From positions 5,782,019-5,846,018 of the forward strand of contig CM049306.1 in assembly GCA_026874595.1 (NCBI GenBank): 64,000 nt of DNA. Direction: 5' to 3'. Of the stretch, positions 13,970 through 24,887 are shown piece after piece. Made by a program: the position numbers and the translations under genes. The notes under the pieces are model-generated. The model saw only the letters and a list, made by a program, of their open reading frames with translations. It had not been told where the DNA came from and did no database searches. Origin of the DNA: Sipunculus nudus (Eukaryota > Annelida > Sipuncula > Golfingiida > Sipunculidae). Within the stretch, counting starts at the first letter, position 1, and each line of letters opens with the position of its first letter.

Positions 13970-14524
13970 TAGACGATTCACAAAATAGCTCAGATTGATT
14001 TAAGTAAAATGGGCCAACAACCTTGTAAATGCTCTATAGCCACGTCGTAGTATAACCTTGTCGATTCGTAATACATCTTGTCAGAAAACAACCCGGCCAT
14101 TTATTTAAAGAACTGGTTTTAAAATGATACATATGCATTAGAGGATTAATTACTAAATAATGCAGGTAATTTAAAATAATAGCGTTTTTTTTTTATTAGC
14201 ATGTTAGTGTTATTAAATATTGACTTAATACAAAAGTTCAGTGTAAATATGTTTTAAAATTTTCTATGGGACGAGCCAACATCATCTTCATTATCAACAA
14301 ACATAATGTATATCCAGTAGTGACGTAACACAGTCATTGTTAAAAAATGACCTGCATACCCTGTGAAACCCACCTTATACGTTCATTCAACAGACAGGGA
14401 TATCTATTTGAATAATTATTATGTGATATGTCAAGGAAACAATGTGGCAACCATAAGACACGTAGACGATCTTCTGACAAAGAACATCATAATTACACTG
14501 CAATTAATTGAAAACAAGCAGACC
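13970..14524 (+). promoter_or_regulatory. duplicated upstream block of LRR-Ig copy 2
   Basis: About 550 bases before the start codon align along their length with 18890-19394 upstream of LRR-Ig copy 3. Shared landmarks are AACCTTGTAAATG, TATTAAATATTGACTTAATA, CTATGGGAC and ACAAGCAG next to the ATG. The putative upstream reading frame in copy 2 is broken by stops in copy 3, so this is conserved non-coding DNA (promoter and 5' UTR). It may include a splice acceptor at ACAAGCAG, but the pyrimidine tract there is poor. Confidence 0.6.
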
Positions 14525-15859
14525 ATGTTCATAATTGTATTTTTATTGGTGTCATTATTGATGGATCCGGTGAGTTTATCATTTGACGGACCCGGTTTAC
14601 ACGTGGGTTGTTTATGTACTGAGGATTCCATCGACTGTACGGGGCTTAACATTTCTAATTTCTCACTAAGAAAAAGGATGGACAAAACCAGGAAGGTGAA
14701 CCTGTCTCACAATAACCTCACCTACCTGACAGACATATGTAGTCGTCTGCCGCATGTGACGTCACTAAATCTCTCTGACAACAGGATCGTCTCCATGAGC
14801 TACAAGAAAGGTTGTGAAATTGAAAACCTGGATTTGTCAAATAACGAACTACGGTCTGGTCATCTGAGGTCTGTCCTCACAAACATAAGTTCATTGAAAA
14901 TACTGATACTGCAACATAATAAAATATGCCAAATTTCAAAAGACACTTTCTGTAATATGAAAAAGTTAACTGTTGTGAACCTGGCTTTCAACTGTTTAAC
15001 AGAAATTAACAAGGATTATTTTGTTTATATTCCTCGGCTGCGACACTTGATACTGAGAAATAATCATATTGAGAAAATTAAAATCGGAAATGCGTATAAA
15101 GTGCTTCAGTTTCTCGATCTGAGGTACAATAAACTTGTACTTCCACCAGTCATTACCAATGAAAGTGGACTGACTAATACAATAATTTCTTTGGATGGTA
15201 ACGCATTTTACTGTGGATGTAAAATCGATACCTTTTTGGACTACTGTCTCATGAACCATACAATAACATGGGCATGTTGTTCCTCGGACCTGTCGTCACT
15301 GGAAATGTTTTCCAAGTGCAGTTTTACATACGTACAGGCTTTAAGAGGGGAGATAGTTGGGTCATGTGAACTTCAACCACGGAGTCATGAACTGTTACGT
15401 CGTTACAGTCTCACAGCCCCTTGTGCTCCGCCCTTTGTCCACCTGTTCTACTTTTCACAAGAGGGTCGTATGCAATGCGTGATGAAAGGTGCGCCGTGGC
15501 TCAGATTGGAAATCATCTATCCAGGAAGCAACAATTCAAAAACAGCAAGTCACGTTACAAGAAACCAGGAAAAAATATTCGTTTTTGTTGATGTTACTGT
15601 GCCTGGATTGTATACATGCGTAGGTCAAAATCCACTTGGTACTGCGACCAATGTCATTGTTGTTACATTCACAAATAATATAGAAACATATAATTTTGTC
15701 TTCTGGGGGATTTCTTTCATGATCAGTATTGTATTTTTTGCAGGGATCTGGATATTTAGCCAACGTGTTAAGAAGCATCGTACTACGGAAGCATATGCAA
15801 GTAATAAAGAAGAAATAGTTGTCCTGTTTATAATTCATGAAGGTATTTTAGATGTTTAG
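14525..15859 (+). CDS. LRR-Ig type I membrane receptor (copy 2)
   Basis: Single-exon protein of 444 residues from the ATG at 14525. The open frame continues upstream to a GTG at 14363, but that part is not conserved in the neighbouring copy, and the ATG gives a signal peptide at residues 1-20. Domains: LRR N-cap C29, C31, C38; seven LRRs (about 55-210; NLDLSNNELR, LRHLILRNNHI); LRR C-cap with C230, C232, C241, C251 (plus extra C252), C265, C281; Ig-like domain about 300-382 with C318 and C365 in VPGLYTCVGQNPLG; transmembrane helix about 392-412; then a basic VKKH motif and a tail of about 25 residues. The tail matches copy 3 closely but not copy 4. A 73-bp block (14736-14808) is identical to copy 4. 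Likely an extracellular recognition or adhesion receptor; the ligand is unknown. No ITIM or TIR domain is present. Confidence 0.9.
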   Translation: MFIIVFLLVSLLMDPVSLSFDGPGLHVGCLCTEDSIDCTGLNISNFSLRKRMDKTRKVNLSHNNLTYLTDICSRLPHVTSLNLSDNRIVSMSYKKGCEIENLDLSNNELRSGHLRSVLTNISSLKILILQHNKICQISKDTFCNMKKLTVVNLAFNCLTEINKDYFVYIPRLRHLILRNNHIEKIKIGNAYKVLQFLDLRYNKLVLPPVITNESGLTNTIISLDGNAFYCGCKIDTFLDYCLMNHTITWACCSSDLSSLEMFSKCSFTYVQALRGEIVGSCELQPRSHELLRRYSLTAPCAPPFVHLFYFSQEGRMQCVMKGAPWLRLEIIYPGSNNSKTASHVTRNQEKIFVFVDVTVPGLYTCVGQNPLGTATNVIVVTFTNNIETYNFVFWGISFMISIVFFAGIWIFSQRVKKHRTTEAYASNKEEIVVLFIIHEGILDV

Positions 15860-16345
15860 CCGTTTTGGATGGTCAGCATGTAGTAGCTTTTGAATTATCT
15901 TGTTTCATTCTTGATTCGACCTGTTTTTCCACACAGTTCATTCTGTTATATGTAAAACTGTCACGCGCACGTTTTGATAATAATACAGAGGTTGAGTTAC
16001 TAAGATAAGGAATCGTGTTGATAAAGGATGAACTGCTTTAACAGATGGAGCTTAACTGATGAGACCTATTTAAGCTCAACATACACAAACATGAGAGACA
16101 ACCTGCCAGTATTAATATTTTTATTTGTGTCGAATAATGAAGTATAATTTATAATCAGTAATAAGCAAATAAAACATATTTCTTCATTTGCATTCTTTTT
16201 TTTTCTGAGATTTTGACTGAATGTTCGCAGTTCACAGCAGAAATGTATAGGTCATTAACGGGATTGGATGTTAATATCTTACATATATCAGCAGGGAATT
16301 GATACTTTTTTTTAGAAAATACTCTCCCAACATGTTTACCTTACA
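15860..16345. other. downstream block duplicated after copy 3
   Basis: Non-coding. The first 150-170 bases (TAGTAGCTT, ACTGT.ACGCGC.CGTTTTG, TACAGAGGTTGAGTTA) align with 20694-20860 after LRR-Ig copy 3, which places the duplicated unit's homology on both sides of the gene. No gene seen. Confidence 0.6.
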
Positions 16346-16516
16346 TTTTAAGACATTCCATATAGTCATGTCTAAGAAATTCGATGTATGGTGTGAATTT
16401 TCATTATCAGATTTTATTTTAACATGATTATGATTTGGACAGTTCTTGATAAAAAAATTAAAAATTCAGACCATACATCGGATGTCTTAGAAACGACTAC
16501 ATGGAATGTCTTAAAA
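16346..16516. repeat. inverted repeat / small MITE-like element
   Basis: Two arms of about 55 bases, 16346-16400 and 16461-16516, are reverse complements with few mismatches (TTTTAAGACATTCCAT...GATGTATGGT), separated by about 60 bases. A diverged copy lies at 12990-13165. The structure fits a foldback or MITE-type element; ends and target-site duplication could not be fixed by eye. Confidence 0.75.
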
Positions 16517-16679
16517 TATTTCTCATTGAGTGGCGTTGGATCCTTTTCTAATATGCGCGTCAGTGTCTGTCAGGTATGTAAGGTTCTCTTTTGATAAAAA
16601 GGCAATTGAAGACAGAAAACAGTAGTGACACCACATTGATATACACGACCCAAGAGGAAAAGGGCCCGTTCTTTTTTTT

Positions 16680-17060
16680 TGTGTATGTCACGGTGTGCTG
16701 AAGTGTGATAAACGAGTTAAAAGTCGTTTGTGTTTACACTGTGGCTGATGTAGTTGGAAACAAAGAACTATACTACAAGATACGTTGCGCTAATTAATAC
16801 TACATGTATGTATGAATTACAGATTTATACTGAATATCAATGATTGTGACATGCAGCTATCATGGTTTTATGAACTGTAATATATAGGAACAACAATTAA
16901 CTATTTCTATGTTTTCTTTTGTTTCATTGCTCCAAGATTAGTGTCTGAATGTGTGACCTTTACAGCGAAACCCCGCAGATGGATCAATTCACCAAAATAA
17001 ACGTAAGTGGAAGTCGGAAACAATCAGGTCACGTATAAAAGAATACCAGGATATGATCGA
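16680..17060 (+). other. conserved duplicated non-coding block D1
   Basis: Aligns with two later blocks (23480-24180 and 26515-27195). Best conserved are CACTGTGGCT, a segment around TGCGCTAATTAATRCT, and GTTTCATTGCTCCAARATTAG followed by an AATAAACGTAA motif. In this copy the last is AAACGTAAGTGG, a good splice-donor match. Each block lies upstream of an LRR-Ig copy. It could be a non-coding first exon or an enhancer, or simply passive duplicated DNA. Confidence 0.5.
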
Positions 17061-18889
17061 TTGATTGATGATATTTATTCCTCCGTAAAACGAATAGCAT
17101 ACAATCAAATTTGTAATACAATTCTGAAATATACTACTACTACTACTAATAATAATAACACAGTAATGACAATGAATATAGTGCATATACCCATTGCATA
17201 AATTTTGTCAAAAAGGAAAGACGTACCTTAGTTTAAAGGGTTGATAATAATTGCCTGTATTGTTTTACAACCACTTAATAGTTTATGGTAAAATTTAGTT
17301 TAATGATGGTCGCACAGTCTGAAAAAAAACTGAGCACATATGTGAACAAAAAGTTAATAATTAATTGACCAAACATTAAACATACTATATCATGATCATC
17401 TAGATTATGAAGCGAGACAGCTTCTTGGAATTCAAGCATATCATTTATATCAATAAAAATGTCTCGCTAATATTTGACGTATCATCACAAGATATTAAGA
17501 CATAAAATATCGGATTAGTATAGAATTTCCCACACATATGATAAAACATCTCGCACTGCATGTAAACGTAAATATATAATTTATTTAAATCTGAACTTTT
17601 AAAATAAAAGCTTGAAAATTAGGCTAGTTTCTTGAGGCTTTATTGTAGTCATTTGCTTTGTCCAGATGCAGGCAGCCCCCTACCCGTCACTGGAAGTCAG
17701 CTATGCCTTAATTTCTGATTTGTTACAGTCACTAAGGGAAATCCCCTGCTGTGACAGGTGTACAGTTATTCTCATATCCCCCCCCCCCCCGGCCAACCCA
17801 ACCCACCAAGTGTTATGCAGTAATTGTTATTGTTTTCACTGTATCTCCTTAATTGTAATACTGTTTGCCCTCTAATATACCAAAAACTTTCCTTGAAAAC
17901 GTAATTCAAGGTGTAACCCAGAAGATGCCATGTTGTGTTAATGTAGCATTTATAAGAAATCAATTTTCTTTTAAATGGTTTTAACAAATATAATTAAACC
18001 CATAAGTATGCATAAATTTAAAATATATGAAGCAAATATGGATAAATAAAGGCACAATTTAAAATTGTGAAATCTGAATCATGTATTATTTTTAGATATC
18101 TATTGTTATGCAAATATAAAAAAATATGTTTTTTTTTTGTTTGTAAAAAATAAATATACATTTGTATGCATGATGTGGTGTTATCTGACAAGATTGAGAT
18201 TTATGATGATGCAATTTAGAATTATGAATCAACTTTTATATTCAGTAATATATATTATATTGGAATTGTATAGAAAAATAAACTTATAATAAAAAAAATT
18301 GATGTGATAAAAAAATGAAAATCTGATACAAACATTTGTTCATTATTTTCCTGCCTCAGCAGAATTGGAGATCAGGCTTTGTTAGCTCTCTATGTATTTG
18401 CAGAAGTGTTGTTAGTCCCACCAAAGGCCACCATCCATGTAACTCCCATCATTCCATCCCCCCCCCCCACACGCACACACACCACCACCACCACCACACC
18501 ACCATCAAGTCCTTGCATCTGTGGACTGGGGACATTAGTTTTATTTCAACTGTATACCTTTTATAAAATAAAAAAATACATGGATTTAATAATATATATA
18601 TATATTATAAAAGAATGATCCAAATAAACAAATGTGTAGACTACTGAACTGTCAAAAATTTATCAAAAAGCCAACCAATGATCATGTTAATGATATACAT
18701 CTAATGTTAACAATGTTTCAATTTTAACTTTGGGAAATGCATGGTTTGGTTACAAAAAATTATTTGCAACAATCTTACTCATCCATACAAAACAATTTAA
18801 CCAGCCATGGCCTATATTACCTTTTCCTCTTAGACTTTATCTCAATTTGATATTATTTTAGTCATTGGACTATTGACGAAAGGCCATCC
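17061..18889. other. gene-free interval with simple repeats
   Basis: No gene seen. It contains short (ACT)n/(AAT)n repeats at 17132-17160, a C tract at 17778-17790, a C tract plus CA/CACC repeat at 18458-18515, and otherwise very AT-rich DNA. Confidence 0.5.
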
Positions 18890-19394
18890 CCATATATAGC
18901 TCAGTTGGATTTCAGTCAACCAATCCAATAACCTTGTAAATGTTCTGTAGCCTCGTCGTAATATAACCATGTCAAGTCGTTATACATCTTGTCCTTGCAT
19001 AACCCGGCCAATTATTCACAGAACGGGTTGTAAAATGATACATGTTCATTGGAAGATTAATAACTATATAACGCAGGTGACTGAAACCATGTTACTGTTA
19101 TTAAATATTGACTTAATACAAAAACGCAATGTAAATATATGTATTACAATTGTCTATGGGACTAGCAAACATCATCTTCAATTATCGTCAATCAAAATGT
19201 GTAACAGCGTTCAAAAATGACACAACGCGTATACCCTGTAAAAACCATCGTATACTTTCGTTCACCAGACGCAGTAATATCTATTTAAATAATTGTTGTG
19301 CGATATGCCAAGGAAACACAATGTGGCTGCAATAAGATCCGTCAACGGTTTTGAGACAAACAAGAATAAATAACTAAAAAAAAACAAGCAGGTC
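18890..19394 (+). promoter_or_regulatory. duplicated upstream block of LRR-Ig copy 3
   Basis: Counterpart of 13970-14524, with the same order of landmarks up to ACAAGCAG immediately before the ATG. The frame corresponding to the upstream extension in copy 2 carries stops here, showing that the block is not protein-coding. Confidence 0.6.
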
Positions 19395-20693
19395 ATGTTC
19401 ATACTTCTAATTGTGTCACTGCTGGGAGATCACGTGCGCGGATCATGTGGACCTGAATTACCCGCGGGTTGTTTATGTACAGGGGATTCCATCGACTGTG
19501 CAGGACTGAACATTTCTGATTTTACATCAAGTAACCGGATGGACAAAATCAGGAAGGTAAACCTGTCTCACAATAACCTCACTCACCTGTCAGACATATG
19601 TAGACGTCTGCCACATGTGACGTCACTAAATCTCTCTGACAACAGGATCGTCTCCATGAGCAACAAGAAGGGTTGTAAAATTTAAAACTTGGACTTGTCA
19701 AGTAACAAACTTCGGTCTGATCATCTGAGGCTGGTCCTCTCTAACATTAGTTCCTTGAAAATACTGATACTGCAACATAATAAAATATGTCAGCTTTCAA
19801 ATGATACGTTCTCAAATATGAAACATTTAATAATTGTGAACTTGGCTTTCAATTGTTTAACAGAAATTAACCAGGAGGGTTTTGTTCATCTGACTGGGTT
19901 GAGGCACCTGATAGTAAGAAATAATGAAATTACAAAAATTAAAATCGGATATGCATATAAAGGACTTCAGTTTCTCGATCTGAGGGGCAATAAACTGATA
20001 TTACCACCAGTGATTACCAATAAAAGTAGATTGACCAATACAATAATTTCTTTGTATGGTAACGCATTTTATTGTGGATGTAAAATCAATTCCTTTTTGA
20101 ACTACTGTTACATGAACACTACAGTAACATGGGCATGTAGTTCCTCGGACTGGTCGTCTCTGGGAATGTTTTCAAAGTGCAGTTTTACATACGTCCAGAT
20201 TTTAAGAGGAGATATCCCTGGGTCCTGTTCACTCCAACCACGAGGCCAGGAGCTGTTAAGTCGTTACAGTCTTACACCCTCATGTGCTCCGCCTTCTGTT
20301 CATCTGACGTACGTTTTAGAAGAGGGCCGTGTGAAATGCTTGGTTGAAGGTGCGCCGTGGCTCAGCATACAACTAACCTCACCAAAAGGCAACATTTCAG
20401 AAGTAACAAAAGACCACAAGAACCTTAATTGTTTCGTTGCTGCTATGGTGCCTGGATTATATACATGTACAGGTGAAAATCCTCTCGGAGCTGCGACTGA
20501 AGTCGTTGTTGTTACATTCTCTGATAATTCTGTCTTCTGGGGGATCTCTTTCATGATCGGTATGGTAGTTTTTGCAGGGATCTGCATATATGCCCAAATC
20601 GTTAAGAAGCATCGTACTACCAGAGCATATGCAAGAAATAAAGGAGAAATAGTTGTCATGTTTTTTATCCATGAGGGTGATTTAGATATTTAG
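19395..20693 (+). pseudogene. LRR-Ig receptor copy 3, single nonsense mutation
   Basis: Same architecture as copy 2: signal peptide from ATG 19395, LRR N-cap, seven LRRs, LRR C-cap, Ig domain (GLYTCTGENPLG), transmembrane helix near 20533-20600 and a VKKH-type tail. Codon 97 (19683-19685) is TAA where copies 2 and 4 have GAA, a single G-to-T difference in the third LRR. The frame is otherwise open from 19395 to the terminal TAG at 20693 with no frameshift or further stop. Termination would give a 96-residue secreted fragment with two LRRs. The lack of other damage points to recent inactivation, a segregating null allele or an assembly error; readthrough is less likely. Confidence 0.85.
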
Positions 20694-22314
20694 CCATTTT
20701 AGCCATGGTAAGTGTATAGTAGCTTATGATTCCTCTTGTTGTTTCAATCCTGACTTATCCTCTTTCGATCCAATTTAATTGCTTGTATCTAAAACTGTTA
20801 CGCGCGCGTTTTGTCAAAGAATACAGAGGTTGAGTTAATAGAATCAGGAATCGTATTGAGTAATGTATTCGGATGATTTCGTATTCAATTTCAGCTTAAT
20901 TGATAGTATTTATATAAAACAAACCTGACCAGCACTTCAAGGCTATCCTTAAAATTCTTAGGATCTTGAACTTTCAGATTCCTTGAAACACCTATACAAA
21001 GCAGAGATATAGAAACCTGGTTGATGGTTCGCACGTATATAGTCTATTGATGTTTAACTTACCTGGAACAGATTTATATATATATTGAGACTCAATCATA
21101 TCGAGGTTGATATGTTAGAAATATATAAGGGAAATATATCAAACAGGCGCTTCTTCATACCCCATTCAATATCTAAATTTCCGATTTTACACATTTGTCA
21201 GTAAAATAAAAATAAATATCAAATCTAACTTGACTCACGGTTCTTAGTGATTCATAAACTTTTTTTTTTCTCCTGAAATTTGGTTTGAATGTTTGCTGTC
21301 CACAGCAGAAATTGACAGGTGAATCAAGCAAAGAAAAGAAATCCTATTGAATTTAAATTGAAATTTATGTTCATATCTGTGTCGATACATACATTATAGC
21401 GAATTGATGCAATTTTAAGAACAGTTTCTCTTCACATATTTAATGTAACTGCCCAATTATTAAATCATTTTTCAAACCGGGGTCATTGATGTAAAATAAT
21501 CTTAACAATATATCTTATATAATTGAGCATAGAAGTATGTACGGACAATTTGGAATAAATACATTCTGAGACCTCCATTCCAACCAAAAACAAAAAAAAT
21601 ACCTGTGACAACGTTAAAATTTGTTTGGAGTAACACGTGAAAACAACGAAAAACTGACGATTGCATCTCAAGTGTCAATTTCATAGGCCAAAAGTCGTTG
21701 TTATCGGTCTGTATACGAATATAACCATGTTAAACAGACTTAAAATATTACATAATCGTGCTCTGTGTGAAGTAGGAGCGCCCGTCTTGTCTTATTGTCC
21801 CGAGTTACATATTCGTTCACTATAACTGGAGATAAAAAATACTCAAAACCGAGGCAAGAACGGAGTCTTTAAAATGTTAAAACTTAGGGGGAATTCTGAG
21901 AAAGGTTGTTTCATTGCCTACAGCAGTTATATAAGTTGATGCTAATTTGATTAAACATATTTTAAGCATGAGAGTCAGTACATGTATTCATATTATGTAT
22001 TTTGTAGATATTTATTGTGTTTTATATAATCACTGGAAAGCGGGTTGTTTATCCAGACACTGAAACATGACTGGTGTCATTATTGTTAGTAATTGTATAA
22101 CCCTGTAACAAGTCTTCCTTGTAAAACAACCAGCAAGGAAAAATAATGTTATGCTGATTCCATTAAACATAGTCATTCTGGACGACGGCAGGAAGTGATT
22201 TTTGTTCTTTTAATAAAAGGTGTAACAGGTGTAAATGCAACAAACATCTGATCACAGCGATACGTCGTGATTACTTATATAAGTATGTTAATAACCGAAT
22301 CGGTTTTATTGTTG
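20694..22314. other. intergenic interval
   Basis: The first 170 bases are the duplicate of the copy-2 downstream block. The rest is AT-rich with no supported gene. Minus-strand open frames at 21483-21684 overlap in different frames and look random. Confidence 0.45.
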
Positions 22315-22925
22315 CTTGATCGATGCCAAGGACACTGTTGAGGACTAGGATTAACCGTCGTGTGCTGTTCATGTACTGAGGATTTCATCGACTGTAGGGG
22401 ACTGAACATTTATGATACTTTGTAAGAAAAAGGGTTGACATAATAAGAAGAGTGAATAACTTCACCTACCTGAAAGACATATGTAGTTATCTGCTACATG
22501 TGACAACACTCAGTCTCTCTAACATCTCTATAAAGAACAAGAATAGTTGTAATATTGAATGCTGGATCTGTCAAATAATGATTTACGCTCTGATCATCCG
22601 TGGTCGGTGAGAGGGCCATGTGCAATGCGTAGTTGAAGTCCACATTAGCTCAGGATAGAACTTATCTCGCCAGAAAGGGCAACATTTCAGAAGCATGCAA
22701 CAGACAAGCAATGGCATGTTTTAGTTGGTGCTTCAGTAACTGGATAATACACATGCGCTGTCATAAATTCCCTACATACACACTTTACTGTGTCAATTGA
22801 GGGACTTTTATCCTAAATATAATTACCCTTTTTGACGGGATTAGCATAATTGTCGGTCTTGTTAGGAAACAGCATGAAGCGTGAAAGGAAGAAATAGTTT
22901 AAGTTTATAATTTACGCCAGTGATA
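22315..22925 (+). pseudogene. decayed LRR-Ig pseudogene with internal deletion
   Basis: The start retains the N-cap region seen in the other copies (TGTTCATGTACTGAGGATTTCATCGACTGTA in two overlapping pieces), then LRR1-LRR3 traces up to about 22603. It jumps there directly to the Ig domain (GAGAGGGCCATGTGCAATGCG, 22608 onward). LRR4-7 and the LRR C-cap are therefore deleted. Multiple stops and frameshifts follow, for example in the Ig F-strand and tail (22740-22920). It is the counterpart of the fragment at 25686-25877. Non-functional as a receptor. Confidence 0.8.
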
Positions 22926-23100
22926 AAGAGCAACATTAACTCTTTTCAGGCGGTGGCAGTCAATCTTTACGATTGTTTCAGTATTATTTGACCCATTTTT
23001 TTATCATCATTTTGTAAGAAACGCTGTTACATGCATATTGGTGTCTATATTGAATTAAATGAAGTAATCATGTTTGGTATCATTTAAAGTGTGTATTTAA

Positions 23101-23300
23101 GGGGTAGAACGTAGCCTAGTTTTTAAGGCATTGGACTGCGGAGCTAAGGGTCCCAAGTTCAAACCCCGCCTGTGCCTCAATGACGTTATGGTGAAATTAT
23201 GATGGAACCTAAGATATTCGCTCTGGATTATATCTAGTGATGTGAAGATTAACCCTGAAACCCAGAAAGCGTAATAGGATCATATTCCTATTATATGAAT
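23101..23300 (+). repeat. tRNA-derived SINE-like sequence (degenerate)
   Basis: The sequence has tRNA-like order: an A-box-like GTAGCCTAGTTTTTAAGG, an arm around GGACTGCGGAGCTAAGGGTCC, and a B-box-like AAGTTCAAACCCC. The acceptor does not close well and the arms are mismatched, so it is not a functional tRNA. A more degenerate copy sits in the parallel duplicated segment at 26045-26240, so insertion preceded duplication. Confidence 0.55.
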
Positions 23301-23479
23301 ACTTTCATCCTCATTCAATAGACAGTGCCACAAATATGTCATGTCCCTATTCTACACTTAAACATAGCAAATAAAACTTAACATAGCTGTCTTAGCAAGT
23401 AATAAGGGATACAATGATAAATATGCAAATATGCAGGCCAGACTTTTACCCGGGAGTAAGAGAACCCATTCTTTGGTGT

Positions 23480-24372
23480 GTACATGCCGCTGTATGTTGA
23501 AGTTTAATACATGAATGAAAAATTGTTTCATTCATATTTGTATTAAAACTGTGGCTGCTTTAATAAGAAACATTTATAAAGAAATATACCACCAGGTATG
23601 TTGCGCTAATAAATGCTGCGTCTTTGAATTCCAGGTTTAAACGTTTAAACATAAAATAACTGTTGGTATTTATTTTGTGTCATAGTCAGTAAGGAATAAT
23701 TAATATGAATTAAAGCACATGGTACGCAATTCTATGATTTAATCCATGCTTTCATAAAATTTGGAACATAAATTTACATTTTGAATCAGGTGATTAATGT
23801 ATAACCATTTGCTTTTCTGTGACTAGTCGTTAATTTCTCAAATTATTTGATAGGAATAATGTTAATGAATTGTGATATGTATCTATATAAGATGGTTTAA
23901 TGAGGTGTAATCTATGGGAACAACAGTTAATCAAGCGTTTTTTCTACATTTTCTATTGTTTCATTGCTCCAAAATTAGCGGCTGAATGTTTGACCTTCAT
24001 AACGGAACCCTGTAGTTGGAATAATCAGAGAAAAATAAACGTAAAGCAAACGTTACGTTATCGAGTAGTCGGAACAAAGAAGTTACATAAATGCTCGGTT
24101 ATTGCTACAACAGTACATTATAGGCGTGTACGTGCATTAAACAAAGGTTGGTCTGTCCCACCTGGTTGGTATTCCTTTAAAATGGTCTAATTTTTTCTAA
24201 TTAATGATATGTATATATAATATCGTTACATTAATCTTAATATATATACATATAAGTGCTTGGTAAATTCCATTATCTTATTCAACAAGGGAAGATATTG
24301 GTAACTAACAAGATTGATACACAAAATGTTATAGGAAAATAAGCAGAATATAAAATGTGGAAAATAGGCTAA
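23480..24372 (+). other. conserved duplicated non-coding block D2
   Basis: Aligns with 26515-27400 (D3) almost end to end and with 16680-17060 (D1) in part. Homology to D3 stops near 24372 (after ATATAAAATGTGG), where the retroelement remnant begins. The open frame at 23900-24190 has no recognisable motif and is not intact in D3. Confidence 0.65.
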
Positions 24373-24836
24373 AAGTTCTGAAGGTATTTCTTCTTAGATT
24401 TCATAACCTATACAGCAGACTTTGCCGTTTGTCTTTTTATTGTTACTGTATGCTGAACCTTTGACTTATTTGTAAAAGAAGAAACAAAAGTTTTTATGGA
24501 ATGTTCAGTGTGAAAATGCATTCTAGAATCTAAAAGCAATTCTGCAAAGCTCTTTGTTACTTCATCAGTCAAGTCTATCATTGTCTTCAGTGATCACAAT
24601 CCCCTCACGATAATGAACAAGTTGAAGTGTAAAAATCAATGATTGTTGAGATGGAGTTTGTTTTTACAGGATTAAAACCGTGAAATCAATCACATTAAAA
24701 GGGAAAGACAATGTACTTGCTGATTGCTTATCTAGATGTTTATGAAATGTTGTAAATAAAAACCAAATAATATGTTTATGTTATGTTGTAAATAAGATGA
24801 TTTTTGAGATGTTGTAAAAATTTAGTGATTGTGATT

Positions 24837-24873
24837 GAAAAAGAAAGTTTTTTTTTAGAAAACTTTCTTTTTC
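24837..24873 (+). other. 15-bp perfect hairpin before the polypurine tract
   Basis: GAAAAAGAAAGTTTT at 24837-24851 is the exact reverse complement of 24859-24873, with a 7-base loop. It lies 4 bases before the polypurine tract. It may be a terminator-like or structural element of the retrotransposon RNA, or a chance AT-rich inverted repeat. Confidence 0.7.
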
Positions 24874-24877
24874 TTGC

Positions 24878-24887
24878 AGAGGGGGAG
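24878..24887 (+). other. polypurine tract of the retrotransposon
   Basis: AGAGGGGGAG lies immediately before the LTR's TGTTACAG start, the usual site of plus-strand priming in LTR retroelements. This fixes the orientation and shows that the adjoining LTR is the 3' one. Confidence 0.8.

Noticed and set aside
14363-14524. 54-residue N-terminal extension of LRR-Ig copy 2
   Set aside because: Begins at GTG, places the signal peptide internally, and the homologous region of copy 3 has stops.
20300-20672. Minus-strand open frames of 119 and 71 codons
   Set aside because: Antisense shadows of the LRR-Ig copy 3 coding sequence.
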